Below are positions 1-12,580 of a DNA stretch of 64,000 bases, one piece after another (positions within the stretch are counted from its first letter, which is position 1; each line of letters begins with the position of its first letter). Made by a program: the position numbers and the translations under genes. This DNA comes from JBJMHZ01 sp045807125 (lineage in GTDB: Bacteria; Actinomycetota; Actinomycetes; JAWWOL01), in contig JBJMHZ010000009.1 in assembly GCA_045807125.1 (NCBI GenBank), forward strand, positions 1 to 64,000, written 5' to 3'. Under the pieces are notes generated by a model. That model was not told the DNA's origin. It ran no database searches and saw only the letters and a list, made by a program, of their open reading frames with translations.

Positions 1-1643
<1,643 letters not shown>

Positions 1644-1656
1644 CCGGAGATTCTTC

Positions 1657-3025
<1,369 letters not shown>

Positions 3026-3033
<8 letters not shown>

Positions 3034-5368
3034 CGACGAGAAGCGGCCGCCGGCCAGGAAGGCGCCCGGCCGCAAGGCTCCGGCCAAGAAGGCCCCGGCC
3101 GGCAGCGCCCCGGCCAAGAAGGCTCCCGCCAAGCGGGCACCGGCCACCAAGGCACCGGTCGAGAGGGCGGTGCCGGCCCGTCCCGTCGACGTCGCACCGG
3201 CCGAGGTCTCCTGGGCCGAGATCGAGCGCCTCGTGCGCGGTGGCCACCACGACCCGCACGCGGTGCTCGGCGTGCACGTGCGCGACGGCGTCACGACGTT
3301 CCGGGTGCTGCGGCCCGACGCGAAGTCGGTGACCGTCGTCCACGGCGGCACCCGCGTCCCGCTCGAGCACGCGCACCTCGGCATGTGGGTCGGCGCGGTG
3401 GCCGGCGAGACCATCCCCGACTACCGGCTCGAGGTCGTCCACGACGACGAGCCGATGCTGATCGACGACCCCTACCGCCACCTGCCGACGCTCGGCGCGG
3501 TCGACCTGCACCTCATCGGCGAGGGGCGGCACGAGAACCTGTGGCAGGCGCTCGGTGCGCACGTCCGCACGTTCGAGAGCATCCAGGGCCCGGTCACCGG
3601 CACCGCGTTCGCGGTCTGGGCGCCGAGCGCGATGGGCGTGCGCGTGGTGGGCGACTTCAACTGGTGGGACGGCCGCAGCCACCCGATGCGGGCGCTCGGT
3701 GCGAGCGGCGTGTGGGAGCTGTTCGTGCCGGGGGTCGAGCCGGGCACCGCCTACAAGTACGAGGTCCTCGGCGCCGACGGCGTCCTGCGCCAGAAGGCCG
3801 ACCCGATGGCGTTCGCCACCGAGCAGCCGCCCGCGACGGCGAGCGTCGTCTACCAGTCGGCGTACTCGTGGGGCGACGACGACTGGATGAGCCTTCGCCG
3901 CACGGCGACGCCGCACGGCTCGCCGATGAGCGTCTATGAGTGCCACCTCGGCTCGTGGAAGCAGGGCCGCACCTACCGCGAGCTGGCCGACGAGCTCGCC
4001 GAGTACGTGAGCGACCTCGGCTTCACCCACGTCGAGCTCCTGCCGGTGGCCGAGCACCCGTACGGCGGGTCGTGGGGCTACCAGGTGTCGTCGTACTACG
4101 CGCCCACGTCGCGGTACGGCTCCCCCGACGACTTCCGCTTCCTGGTCGACCGGCTGCACCAGGCCGGCATCGGCGTCATCGTCGACTGGGTGCCGGCCCA
4201 CTTCCCCAAGGACGCGTGGGCGCTGGCCCGGTTCGACGGCACGGCGCTGTACGAGCACGCCGATCCGCGGCGGGGCGAGCATCCCGACTGGGGCACGCTC
4301 GTGTTCAACTTCGGCCGGCGCGAGGTGCGCAACTTCCTGGTCGCCAACGCGGTGTACTGGCTGGAGGAGTTCCACGTCGACGGGCTGCGGGTCGACGCGG
4401 TGGCGTCGATGCTCTACCTCGACTACTCCCGCCGCGAGGGCGAGTGGCTGCCCAACGTCTACGGCGGCAGGGAGAACCTCGACGCCATCGAGTTCCTGCA
4501 GGAGACCAACGCAACCGCCTACCGCCGGGTGCCGGGCATCGTCATGATCGCCGAGGAGTCGACGGCCTGGCCGGCCGTCTCCCGCCCCACGCACCTCGGC
4601 GGGCTGGGCTTCGGCCTCAAGTGGAACATGGGCTGGATGCACGACACGCTCGACTACCTCTCGCGCGCGCCGATCTACCGGTCCTACCACCACCACCAGA
4701 TGACGTTCTCGATGATGTACGCCTACACCGAGAACTTCATGCTGCCGCTGTCGCACGACGAGGTCGTCCACGGCAAGGGATCGCTGCTGCGCAAGATGCC
4801 GGGCGACCGCTGGCAGCAGCTCGCCAACCTGCGTGCGCTGTTCGCCTACATGTGGGCCCACCCTGGCAAGCAGCTGCTGTTCATGGGCAGCGAGCTCGGC
4901 CAGGAGTCGGAGTGGTCCGAGGCGCGCTCGATCGACTGGTGGCTGCTCGACACGCCGGACCATCACGGCGTCTTCCGGCTCGTCCGCGACCTCAACGCGG
5001 TCTACCGGGAGCAGCCGGCGCTGTGGTCGCTCGACAGCGACCCGCGCGGCTTCCAGTGGATCGACGCCAACGACGCGGCGAGCAACGCGTTCTCCTTCCT
5101 GCGCTGGGGCAACGACGGCTCGGTGCTCGCGTGCATCGCGAACTTCGCCGGCGTGCCGCACGAGGGCTACCGGCTCGGGCTGCCGCGCGGCGGCCACTGG
5201 ACCGAGGTGCTCAACACCGACGCCGAGGGCTACAGCGGCAGCGGCGTCGGCAACCTGGGCGGCGTCGAGGCGCGGCCGCAGCCGTGGCACGGCCAGCCGT
5301 TCTCGGCGACCCTGCGGCTGCCGCCCCTCGGCGTGCTCTGGCTCGCCGGGCCGCCCGCCCCGGACTGA
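3026..5368 (+). CDS. glgB: 1,4-alpha-glucan branching enzyme with basic Lys/Ala/Pro N-terminal tail
   Basis: Introduces alpha-1,6 branches into alpha-1,4-glucan. I chose the ATG at 3026, which overlaps the mak stop and has a GGTGAGG ribosome site, giving 780 residues. Order: a Lys/Ala/Pro tail (about residues 5-48, repeated KKAPA/KRAPA units), a first CBM48-like N domain starting near SWAEIERLVRGGHHDPH, a second CBM48 (FAVWAPSA..VVGDFNWWDG), the GH13 barrel and a C-terminal beta domain. Catalytic residues are Asp457 (DGLRVDAV), Glu510 or Glu511 (IAEESTAW) and Asp578 (SHDEVVHGKGS). The tail is unusual for a metabolic enzyme; it resembles the C-terminal arm of mycobacterial HupB or histone H1. 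It is the last gene of the treS-mak-glgB operon. Confidence 0.95.
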
Positions 5369-5667
5369 CGCCCGGGGCGCCGGAGGGCCGGAGCCGCCCG
5401 GGGGGGCCGGTGCCCGCCCGTGCGCCGGTGCTGCCGGGGACGATTCGCCGATCGGTAGCCGGAAGGCCCCGATCCGGGGGCCCTCCCGCCCGCCCAGGGC
5501 AAAGCGTTGGTCAAGCGCACGACCCGATGAGGCAACGGATCGGCACCGCGCCGTCAGGCTTCGTTCAAGAATCCGTGGCCGAACTGGTCCCGAGTTGGGG
5601 CCTTGTGCCACGTTAGCTCCCGCAACCGTCCGGTTGACGCCTCAACGATGGTTTCCGGGGGCTACAC
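5369..5667. other. Intergenic region between glgB and the lysozyme gene
   Basis: No gene seen in these 299 bases. It holds a GC-rich hairpin at 5465-5482 (listed separately) and presumably the lysozyme promoter in its right half, where base composition falls around 5500-5660. I looked for the ydaO/c-di-AMP riboswitch often found upstream of actinobacterial cell-wall hydrolases and did not recognise its conserved core. Confidence 0.5.
5465..5482 (+). terminator. Possible U-less terminator downstream of glgB
   Basis: Six-base perfect stem GGCCCC / GGGGCC around a 6-base loop, about 100 bp past the glgB stop. No T-run follows, so this is a weak call. Confidence 0.3.
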
Positions 5668-6507
5668 ATGATGCTGCACGCACCACGCCGCTCGGGCTTG
5701 CGCCTGGCAGCGCTGCTCGGCGCCGCCGCGCTCGCGGCCGCCGCAACGGTACCCGCCGCGTCCGCGGCCACCACCCGCTCCGGCCCCGCACCGGTGAGCC
5801 ATCCGGGCCGGGACTGGATGGGCTCGACCGTCGCCGCCCACGAGGGCAACGGCCACTCCGGTGGCGTGACGCCCATGGTGTCCGGCGTCCTCGGCATGGA
5901 CGTCTCGTCCTACCAGGGCAACGTCAACTGGGCTGGCGCATGGAACAACGGCGCCCGCTGGGCCTTCGTCAAGGCGACGGAGGGCACCGGCTACACCAAC
6001 CCGTACTTCGCCCAGCAGTACAACGGCTCGTACAACATCGGGATGATCCGCGGCGCCTACCACTTCGCGCTGCCCGACCGCTCCAGTGGCGCCACGCAGG
6101 CCGACTACTTCGTCAACCACGGCGGCGGCTGGTCGGCCGACGGCAAGACCCTGCCGGGCGCGCTCGACATCGAGTACAACCCGTACGGCAGCACCTGCTA
6201 CGGCCTGTCCCAGGCGTCGATGCGGTCCTGGATCGCGAGCTTCGTCAACGAGTACCACGCTCGCACCGGGCGCTACGCGGTGATCTACACGACCACCGAC
6301 TGGTGGACGACCTGCACCGGCAACTACAGCGGCTTCGCGGCCAACGACCCGCTGTGGATCGCGCGCTACGCCAGCACCGCCGGCACGCTGCCGGCCGGCT
6401 GGCCGTACTACAGCTTCTGGCAGTACGCGAGCTCGGGCGTCTTCCCCGGCGACCAGGACACCTGGAACGGCGACTACGCCGGCCTGCAGCGGATGGCCCT
6501 CGGCTGA
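5668..6507 (+). CDS. Secreted GH25 lysozyme (N,O-diacetylmuramidase)
   Basis: Peptidoglycan-cleaving muramidase exported from the cell. A signal peptide is clear: MHAPRRS-type basic N-terminus, hydrophobic core LAALLGAAALAAAA, and likely cleavage after the AASA near residue 33. The GH25 domain occupies about residues 74-279: GMDVSSYQGNVNW (Asp78), RWAFVKATEGTGYTNP, ALDIEY (Asp167 and Glu169, the catalytic DxE pair) and a C-terminal WIARYAS..YYSFWQYAS block. Length of 279 residues is a single catalytic domain with no separate wall-binding module. It stands alone, with a strong stem-loop 90 bp downstream. It may act in wall remodelling or be aimed at competitors; the sequence does not decide. 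Confidence 0.93.
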   Translation: MMLHAPRRSGLRLAALLGAAALAAAATVPAASAATTRSGPAPVSHPGRDWMGSTVAAHEGNGHSGGVTPMVSGVLGMDVSSYQGNVNWAGAWNNGARWAFVKATEGTGYTNPYFAQQYNGSYNIGMIRGAYHFALPDRSSGATQADYFVNHGGGWSADGKTLPGALDIEYNPYGSTCYGLSQASMRSWIASFVNEYHARTGRYAVIYTTTDWWTTCTGNYSGFAANDPLWIARYASTAGTLPAGWPYYSFWQYASSGVFPGDQDTWNGDYAGLQRMALG

Positions 6508-6829
6508 GCATGACAGCGCCGACCCGCAGGTCGGCGCGACGCACCGGCACGGTCGGAGGTCACCGCCTCGAGGCCGCTGTCCCCTGCCGGTGATGACCGC
6601 GGCCGGTTCGCGCCCGCCTCGCGAACCGGCCGCGGTCGCCGTGCGATCCGCACTGTCACCCTCGCCACGGCAGGTGCGATCTCGCACCGGCCGGCGGCCG
6701 GCAAACCGGCGGTCCGCCCGATCTCGGACCCGATGGCGCCTTCGAGCCGGAGCGCTCCGGCCGAGCACCGGCACTGCTACCCTGACCCTGTCGCACGGCG
6801 ATGGGCCGTTCCTCGTCCTGGGGTGCAGC
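6508..6829. other. Intergenic region with two inverted repeats
   Basis: No gene seen. It contains the lysozyme terminator (6595-6637) and a tight inverted repeat GGTGCGA-TC-TCGCACC at 6673-6688 that could be a regulator site or small hairpin. A possible -10 element TACCCT lies at 6778-6783, upstream of the next gene. Confidence 0.45.
6595..6637 (+). terminator. Strong U-less terminator of the lysozyme gene
   Basis: Perfect 18-bp inverted repeat (left arm GACCGCGGCCGGTTCGCG, 6595-6612; right arm 6620-6637) around a 7-base loop, about 90 bp past the lysozyme stop. No T-run follows, which is common in GC-rich actinobacteria. Confidence 0.75.
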
Positions 6830-7135
6830 ATGAGCGAGATAGCACCGCGCCTGACCGAGTCCGACCAGCGAGCGGCCATCGAGCAGCTCACCTACGAGGC
6901 GGCCTCCCGCGGCCTTTCCGACGAGCAGGTGCACCGGCTGACCGGGGCCATCTGGGCGTCGAACACCCCGCACGAGCTGTACCGCCGGACGCACGGGCTG
7001 CTCGGCGACCGCCATCGCCGCGACGCCGCCCAGTGGGTGCGGATCGCCGCCTTCTGGGCCGCCGTCGTCCTGCTGATGGTGCTGGTGACGTGGTTCACCG
7101 CCATGGCGGCGCGGGACGGGCTCTTCGGGCAGTGA
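6830..7135 (+). CDS. Small single-pass membrane protein, unknown function
   Basis: Not recognised. The ATG at 6830 gives 101 residues: a charged, helical N-terminal part (about residues 5-68, including LTESDQRAAIEQLTYEAA) and one transmembrane helix (about 72-92, FWAAVVLLMVLVTWFTAM) near the C-terminus, so it is probably a tail-anchored protein with its soluble part inside. It is a single gene, convergent with the MMPL transporter, and separated from it by a hairpin. An in-frame upstream extension exists but lacks a good start and has a composition unlike a protein. Confidence 0.6.
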   Translation: MSEIAPRLTESDQRAAIEQLTYEAASRGLSDEQVHRLTGAIWASNTPHELYRRTHGLLGDRHRRDAAQWVRIAAFWAAVVLLMVLVTWFTAMAARDGLFGQ

Positions 7136-7139
7136 CCGG

Positions 7140-7163
7140 CCGCGCCGCGCCGCTGCGGCGCGG
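7140..7163. terminator. Bidirectional terminator between convergent genes
   Basis: Inverted repeat CCGCGCCGC / GCGGCGCGG (7140-7148 and 7155-7163) with a 6-base loop in the 57-bp gap between the converging small membrane gene and the MMPL gene. Confidence 0.55.
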
Positions 7164-7192
7164 TGGAGCGGGCGTCGCGGCGCCCCGGCAGC

Positions 7193-9358
7193 TCAGGGCC
7201 GCCGCGTCAGCTCGTCGTCGGAGTGGCGCATGGCGGGCAGCGTGACGCTGCGCGGCGGCTCCACCGGCCCCGATGACGGAGGCACCCGCAGCGGCAGTGC
7301 CGCCCATGCCGGCAGCATCCAGTTCCACCGGCCGAACAACGACACGAGCGCCGGCACCAGGAGCGAGCGGATGACCGTGGCGTCGAGCAGGATGCCGACT
7401 CCGAGGCCCGTCGCCAGCACCTTGATGTCGGTCTGCGGCCCGCTGGACAGCGACAGGAACGCGAGGAACAGGATCAGCGCCGCGCTGGTGACGAGCCGGC
7501 CGGTGCGCCCGACGCCGACGACCACGGCCGGGTCGGTGGCGTGCCGCACGTCGTACTCCTCGCGGACCCGGCTGAGGATGAACACCTCGTAGTCCATCGA
7601 GAGCCCGTAGAGGAACGCGAACACCAGGATCGGCAACCAGAACGTGATGGCGCCGGTCGGGTCGATGCCGAAGATCGCCTTCGAGCCGTGCCCCTGCTGC
7701 CAGAACAGGACCACCGCCCCGAACGTCGCCGCCAGCGAGACGAGGTTGAGCACCACCGCCTTGAGCGGCAGCAGCAACGACCGGAACGCGCGGGCGAGCA
7801 GGAGGTACGTGAGCAGCACGATGATGGCGATGACGTAGGGGAAGTTCTTGTAGACCGCGTTGACGTAGTCGATCTGGGCCGGGCCGACGCCCGCCACGCC
7901 GACGACAGTGGGGTCGTCGGCCAGCGCGTCCTGCACGTGGCGCACCGGTGCCAGCGTGGTCGAGTTCACCGTCTCGCCCTTGGGGATCGCGACGACGACG
8001 GTGGTGCCGTCGCGGCGGCTCGCCGCACCGGTGGACACGACCGCCGCGGCCACGCCGTCGACGTGACGCAGCTTGCTGGCCACCGCCTGCCCGTCGCCGC
8101 GCACGAGGACCTCGATCGGGGTGAGCACGCCCGCCGGCACGCCGCCGCGCTGCAAGCGCTGGAAGGCGTCGTACGCCGGGCCGCTCTTGGCCAGCGAGTC
8201 GCTCGACGCGAGCCCCACCTTGATGCCGAAGAACGGCACCAGCAGGGCGCCGAGGATGGCGAAGGCGGTGATCGCGGCCGTCCAGCGGTAGCGCACGATG
8301 AGGCCTGCCCATCTCGTCCAGAACCGGCTCGCCGTCGCCTCGTGGCGGATCCGCGGCCAGTCGACGCGCGGCCCGATGCCGCCGAGGATCGCCGGCAGCA
8401 TCGTGCAGGCCGCGGCCACGCTCACCAGCGGGATGAGCGCACCGCCGTAGCCCATGCTGCGCAGGAACGGCACCGGGAGCACCACGAGGGCGATCAGGCC
8501 TATGGCGACCGTGACGCCGCTGAACACGACGGCGTGGCCGGCGGTCTGCATCGCCACCACCACCGCGTCGTGGTTGTCCCGCCCGTGCTCGCGCTCCTCG
8601 CGCCACCTCGTGACGATGAGCAGCGAGTAGTCGACCGCGACGCCGAGGCCGATCAGCGCGACGAGGAACTGGACGATGAACGACACGTCGGTCAGGTAGG
8701 TGACGCCGAGCAGCACCAGGAACGTGGTGAGGATGGTCACCGCCGCGATGACCATGGGCACGAGGGCCAGGAACGACGCGAAGACGAACGCGAGGACGGC
8801 GAGCGCGCCGAGGCCGCCGAGCAGCGTCTCGACGAGCACGCCGGGCCCCTGGTTGTCGCCGCCGTTGCCGAGCTCGTCGTAGCCGGTGACGCCCACGGTG
8901 GCGCCCTGCGGCACCGAGGAGGACAGGGCGTCGGCCACCTTGGGCTTCCACGGGTTGGTGAAGCCGTCGGCCGCGCTGGGGAACGGGAAGAACACCAGCG
9001 CATAGGCGGTCGAGCCGTCATGGGCGAGGAAGATCGGGTCGCCGGTGCTGGCGTGGCTCACGACGCGCACCTGCGGCACCTTGCGCGCGAGCGCCGTGAA
9101 CGCCCGGTCGGCCTGCGCGGCGCTGCCGCCGGCCGGCATGGCGACCGTGGTGATCAGCGGCTGCGTCTCACCGCCGTTGCCGTAGGTGACGAGGATCTTC
9201 TTCGCCGTCTCGTAGCCGGGCTGGCCGGGCATCGAGAAGTCGAGCGTGAGCCGGCTGGTGGTCTTTTGCGCCAGGGCGGCCCCGGCGAGGAAGAGCACGA
9301 GCCAGCTGATCACGACGAGCTTCCGGTGGCGCAGGACCCATTGGGTGAGACGTCGCAC
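7193..9358 (-). CDS. MMPL-family (RND-type) membrane exporter
   Basis: Proton-driven exporter of lipids or hydrophobic compounds in the cytoplasmic membrane. The GTG at 9358 follows AGGAGGAAGG at good spacing and gives 721 residues. Architecture is two repeats of a transmembrane helix, a periplasmic-type loop (about 32-175 and 382-505) and a five-helix bundle. The Asp-Tyr pairs of the proton relay seen in MmpL3 are both present: VDYSLL (Asp243-Tyr244) and MDYEVF (Asp589-Tyr590). There is no long cytoplasmic tail as in MmpL3. It is monocistronic, so the substrate cannot be inferred; export of a lipid, siderophore or drug is possible. Confidence 0.92.
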   Translation of the reverse strand: MRRLTQWVLRHRKLVVISWLVLFLAGAALAQKTTSRLTLDFSMPGQPGYETAKKILVTYGNGGETQPLITTVAMPAGGSAAQADRAFTALARKVPQVRVVSHASTGDPIFLAHDGSTAYALVFFPFPSAADGFTNPWKPKVADALSSSVPQGATVGVTGYDELGNGGDNQGPGVLVETLLGGLGALAVLAFVFASFLALVPMVIAAVTILTTFLVLLGVTYLTDVSFIVQFLVALIGLGVAVDYSLLIVTRWREEREHGRDNHDAVVVAMQTAGHAVVFSGVTVAIGLIALVVLPVPFLRSMGYGGALIPLVSVAAACTMLPAILGGIGPRVDWPRIRHEATASRFWTRWAGLIVRYRWTAAITAFAILGALLVPFFGIKVGLASSDSLAKSGPAYDAFQRLQRGGVPAGVLTPIEVLVRGDGQAVASKLRHVDGVAAAVVSTGAASRRDGTTVVVAIPKGETVNSTTLAPVRHVQDALADDPTVVGVAGVGPAQIDYVNAVYKNFPYVIAIIVLLTYLLLARAFRSLLLPLKAVVLNLVSLAATFGAVVLFWQQGHGSKAIFGIDPTGAITFWLPILVFAFLYGLSMDYEVFILSRVREEYDVRHATDPAVVVGVGRTGRLVTSAALILFLAFLSLSSGPQTDIKVLATGLGVGILLDATVIRSLLVPALVSLFGRWNWMLPAWAALPLRVPPSSGPVEPPRSVTLPAMRHSDDELTRRP

Positions 9359-9631
9359 GGCCGACCTTCCTCCTGACGAGCAAAGACGCGGTCACGCTAC
9401 CGCCCGTATCGAAACGTCGCGACTCGATTGAGACAACGATGGCCGAAACGATCGGCGGTGGAGCGCTGGGCGAACGCTAGCGCCCGCCCACGACGATTTC
9501 CGCGACGACCGCCCGGTGACCGACGGTGACCAGCCGTGACCAGCCGCGACCCAGTCGCGACCCCAGCCGCGATCGGCCGCGCTCGCGACGGCCGGTCGCC
9601 TACCGCATCGAAGCGATCTGCGGCGGCAACG
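9359..9631. other. Intergenic region, no gene seen
   Basis: The 273 bases between the MMPL start and the YbbN stop hold a run of degenerate direct repeats around 9517-9575 (GTGACCAGCC-like units) and a lower-GC stretch at about 9400-9445 that is the likely MMPL promoter. No convincing coding frame. Confidence 0.45.
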
Positions 9632-10585
9632 TCAGAACAGCGCGCTGGTGAGCGCCCTCCTGGCCCGCAGCACGCTGGGATCGTCGCCGCCGACCACGTC
9701 GAACAGCTCGAGCAGGTGCTTGCGCACGCGATCGCGGTCGTCGTCGGCCGTGCCACGCACGATGTCGACGAGCCGGGTGAAGGCGTCCTCGACGTGACCG
9801 GCGTAGACGTCGAGGTCGGCCACCCGCAGCTGCGCGTCGATGTCGTCGGGGCGGTCCGCTGCCTCGCGGCGCACCTCGTCGGGGTCGGTGAGCAGCTGCA
9901 GCCGCTCGATGAAGCGGACCTGCGCCAGGCCCTGCCTGGCCTGGTCGTCGCCCGGGTTGTCGGCGATGGCCCGCTCGAAGGCGGCGACCGCACCTGCGAC
10001 GTCGCCGCGGTCGAGCGCCTCCTGCGCCTCGAGGGCGTACGGCGGCAGCGGCTCCGCCTCCGGACCGCCGGCCTCGCCGGCCTCGCCGTCCTGGCCGGCG
10101 GCACCGGCGCCCGGCGCCACCGGGTCGGCCCGGCCGACGACGCCGAGCTGCGCGGCGATCGTGCGCAGCTGGTCGAGCACCTGACGGACCTGCGGCTCGG
10201 GAACGGCGCCGGTGAACAGGTCGACCAGCTGCCCGCCGACGACCGCCTTGACCGCGGGGATGCCCTGGACGCCGAACGCCTGGGCCAGCCGCTGGTTGCT
10301 GTCGACGTCGACCTTGGCGAGCAGCCACTGGCCGCCCCCCTCGGCCGCCAGCCGCTCGAGCACCGGCGAGAGCTGCTTGCACGGCCCGCACCACTCGGCC
10401 CAGAAGTCGATGACGACGGGGACGGTGTGCGAGCGGTCCATCACGTCGGCCTGGAACGTCGCCTCGGTGACGTCCAGCACGTAGCCGCCGCCCTGTCCGC
10501 GCTGTCCGCCCTGGCCTGCGGTGGCCGGCGGCACGGACAGCGGCACGGCGCCGGGCATGCGGATCTCGGTCGGGTCGATGCTCAT
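9632..10585 (-). CDS. Thioredoxin-TPR protein of the YbbN/CnoX type, with active CxxC
   Basis: Likely a redox-active holdase/co-chaperone. I chose the ATG at 10585 behind AGGATGAAGG, giving 317 residues. A Gly/Gln-rich linker precedes a thioredoxin fold (about 36-140) with the full active site FWAEWCGPCKQ (Cys66, Cys69). The C-terminal part (about 185-317) is TPR-like helices ending in a typical YbbN C-terminus (DDPSVLRARRALTSALF). E. coli YbbN lacks the first cysteine; this one keeps both, so disulfide chemistry is expected. In Mycobacterium and Streptomyces a homologous gene sits near the same thiolase/mutase block, which fits the context here. It diverges from a small membrane gene. Confidence 0.88.
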   Translation of the reverse strand: MSIDPTEIRMPGAVPLSVPPATAGQGGQRGQGGGYVLDVTEATFQADVMDRSHTVPVVIDFWAEWCGPCKQLSPVLERLAAEGGGQWLLAKVDVDSNQRLAQAFGVQGIPAVKAVVGGQLVDLFTGAVPEPQVRQVLDQLRTIAAQLGVVGRADPVAPGAGAAGQDGEAGEAGGPEAEPLPPYALEAQEALDRGDVAGAVAAFERAIADNPGDDQARQGLAQVRFIERLQLLTDPDEVRREAADRPDDIDAQLRVADLDVYAGHVEDAFTRLVDIVRGTADDDRDRVRKHLLELFDVVGGDDPSVLRARRALTSALF

Positions 10586-10691
10586 GCCTTCATCCTCCCT
10601 CGTGCGGCAGCGCGGCGCTCTCGGGACCCCACCGACCGGTCCCCGATCACCGGATGGCGGCCGGTCGCCGATGCAGGGCGATACTGGGCCC

Positions 10692-10883
10692 ATGAAGTTC
10701 CTGCTGGTGATCGTGGCCCTGGTCGTGCTGGCCCTGGCCGGCGGCTGGTGGCTCGACCGCAAGATGGCCAAGCGCGGCTACCGGGTGGCCGGTGTTCGGC
10801 ACACCGGGTTCAGCCGCGAGATCACGTACGAGAAGCTCGACGACGACCTCCCGACCCGGCCGGGCACCGACCCGCGAGAGTGA
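10692..10883 (+). CDS. Small membrane-anchored protein, unknown
   Basis: Not recognised. 63 residues with one N-terminal transmembrane helix (about 3-22, LLVIVALVVLALAGGWWL) followed by a short basic then acidic tail. It could be a signal anchor with a cytoplasmic or external tail of about 40 residues. The gene is divergent from the YbbN gene and convergent with icmA, whose stop is 11 bp away. Confidence 0.55.
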   Translation: MKFLLVIVALVVLALAGGWWLDRKMAKRGYRVAGVRHTGFSREITYEKLDDDLPTRPGTDPRE

Positions 10884-10894
10884 GCCCGGGGGCG

Positions 10895-12580
10895 TCAGAA
10901 CCGGGCCGGCTCCCGGTAGTCGCCCCACACCTCCCGCAGCGCGCCGCAGATCTCGCCGAGCGTCGCCTCCGCGCGCACCGCGTCGAGCATGGCCGGGACG
11001 GTGTTGCCCTCGCCCCTGGCCACCTCGACCAGCCGGCGCAGCGTGCGCTCGACCGCATCGGCGTCGCGGGCCTTGCGCCGCTCCCCGAGCGCGCGGTTCT
11101 GATCGAGCTCGACCTCGTGGGAGATGCGCAGGACCTCGACCGGCGAGGTGATCGATTCGGTGAAGCAGTTGACGCCGACGATCTTCTTGTCGCCCTTCTC
11201 GACCGCGGTCTGGTAGATGAACGCCGCGTCGGCGATCTCGGACATGAACCAGCCGTCCTCGATGCCGCGCAGGATGCCCGAGGTGATGGTGCCGTCGGTG
11301 CCCATGTCGCGGATCCGGGCGAAGACGGCCTCCGCCTCGGCCTCCATGCGGTCGGTGAGCTCCTCGACGTACCACGAGCCGCCGAGCGGATCGGCGACGT
11401 TGGCGACCCCGGTCTCGGCGGCGATGACCTGCTGGGTGCGCAGCGCGATCTCGGCGGCCATCTCGCTCGGGAGCGCGAGCACCTCGTCGAGGGCGTTGGT
11501 GTGCAGCGAGTTGGTGCCGCCGAGCACCGCGGCCAGCGCCTCGACGGCGGTGCGGACGACGTTGTTGTACGGCTGCTGCGCGGTCAGCGAGACGCCCGCC
11601 GTCTGCGTGTGGAACCGCAGCCACTGCGCGCGGGGGTCGGTGGCGCCGTAGACGTCGCGCAGCCAGCGCGCCCAGATGCGCCGGGCGGCGCGGAACTTGG
11701 CGATCTCCTCGAAGAAGTCGATGTGCGAGTCGAAGAAGAACGACAACCCCGGTGCGAATCGGTTGACGTCGAGGCCGCGGGAGCGGCCCAGCTCGACGTA
11801 CGCGAAGCCGTCGGCGAGGGTGAACGCCAGCTCCTGCGCGGCCGTCGAGCCGGCCTCGCGGATGTGGTAGCCCGACACCGACAGCGGCTTGTAGCGCGGG
11901 ATCTCGTGGTAGCAGTAGTCCATCAGATCGCCGATGAGGCGCAGATGCGGCTCGGGCGGGAAGAGCCACTCCTTCTGCGCGATGTACTCCTTGAAGATGT
12001 CGGTCTGCAGCGTGCCGTCGAGATCGCGGACCGCCGCGCCTTGCCTTTCCGCCGCGACGACGTACATGCAGAACACCGGCACGGCCGGCCCGCTGATCGT
12101 CATCGAGGTGGTGACGTCCTGCAGCGGGATGTCGGCGAACAGCACCTCCATGTCGGCGGCCGAGTCGATGGCCACGCCGCAGTGCCCGACCTCGCCGAGC
12201 GAGCGCGGGTCGTCGGAGTCGCGCCCCATCAGCGTCGGCATGTCGAAGGCGACCGACAGCCCGCCGCCGCCGGCGCGGAGGATCATCTTGTAGCGCTCGT
12301 TGGTCTGCCTGGCGTTGCCGAAGCCGGCGAACTGCCTCACGGTCCAGAGCCGGCCCCGGTAGCCGGTCGGGTACAGGCCACGGGTGAACGGGAACTCCCC
12401 CGGCCAGCCGATGCGCTCGAAGCCGTCGTGCGAGTCGCCGTCGCGCGGGCCGTACGCCGGCTCGACCTCGAGCCCGGACAGCGTGGTGAAGTCCCTGTCC
12501 TGCACCCCGCCGGCAGCGACCGCACCGTCATAGCGCTGCTGCCAGCGGTCGCGCCCGGCGGTGATCTCGTCAGGTCCCAC
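10895..12580 (-). CDS. icmA: Isobutyryl-CoA mutase large subunit
   Basis: AdoCbl-dependent mutase subunit that interconverts isobutyryl-CoA and n-butyryl-CoA. The GTG at 12580 follows AGGAG and gives 561 residues, the length of IcmA. The substrate-specificity positions point to ICM rather than methylmalonyl-CoA mutase: Phe84 in TVRQFAGF (Tyr89 in MCM) and Gln202 in EYIAQKEW (Arg207 in MCM), 118 residues apart as in the family. SGYHIREAG carries the active-site His. The C-terminal cobalamin domain is absent, so a separate small subunit (IcmB) is required, and no such gene is in the window. The product butyryl-CoA links it to ccr and the dehydrogenases downstream. It was most likely named methylmalonyl-CoA mutase in automatic annotation. 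Confidence 0.9.
   Translation of the reverse strand: MGPDEITAGRDRWQQRYDGAVAAGGVQDRDFTTLSGLEVEPAYGPRDGDSHDGFERIGWPGEFPFTRGLYPTGYRGRLWTVRQFAGFGNARQTNERYKMILRAGGGGLSVAFDMPTLMGRDSDDPRSLGEVGHCGVAIDSAADMEVLFADIPLQDVTTSMTISGPAVPVFCMYVVAAERQGAAVRDLDGTLQTDIFKEYIAQKEWLFPPEPHLRLIGDLMDYCYHEIPRYKPLSVSGYHIREAGSTAAQELAFTLADGFAYVELGRSRGLDVNRFAPGLSFFFDSHIDFFEEIAKFRAARRIWARWLRDVYGATDPRAQWLRFHTQTAGVSLTAQQPYNNVVRTAVEALAAVLGGTNSLHTNALDEVLALPSEMAAEIALRTQQVIAAETGVANVADPLGGSWYVEELTDRMEAEAEAVFARIRDMGTDGTITSGILRGIEDGWFMSEIADAAFIYQTAVEKGDKKIVGVNCFTESITSPVEVLRISHEVELDQNRALGERRKARDADAVERTLRRLVEVARGEGNTVPAMLDAVRAEATLGEICGALREVWGDYREPARF

Noticed and set aside
5369..5667. c-di-AMP (ydaO) riboswitch upstream of the lysozyme
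   Set aside because: The conserved core segments of that riboswitch were not found in this interval.
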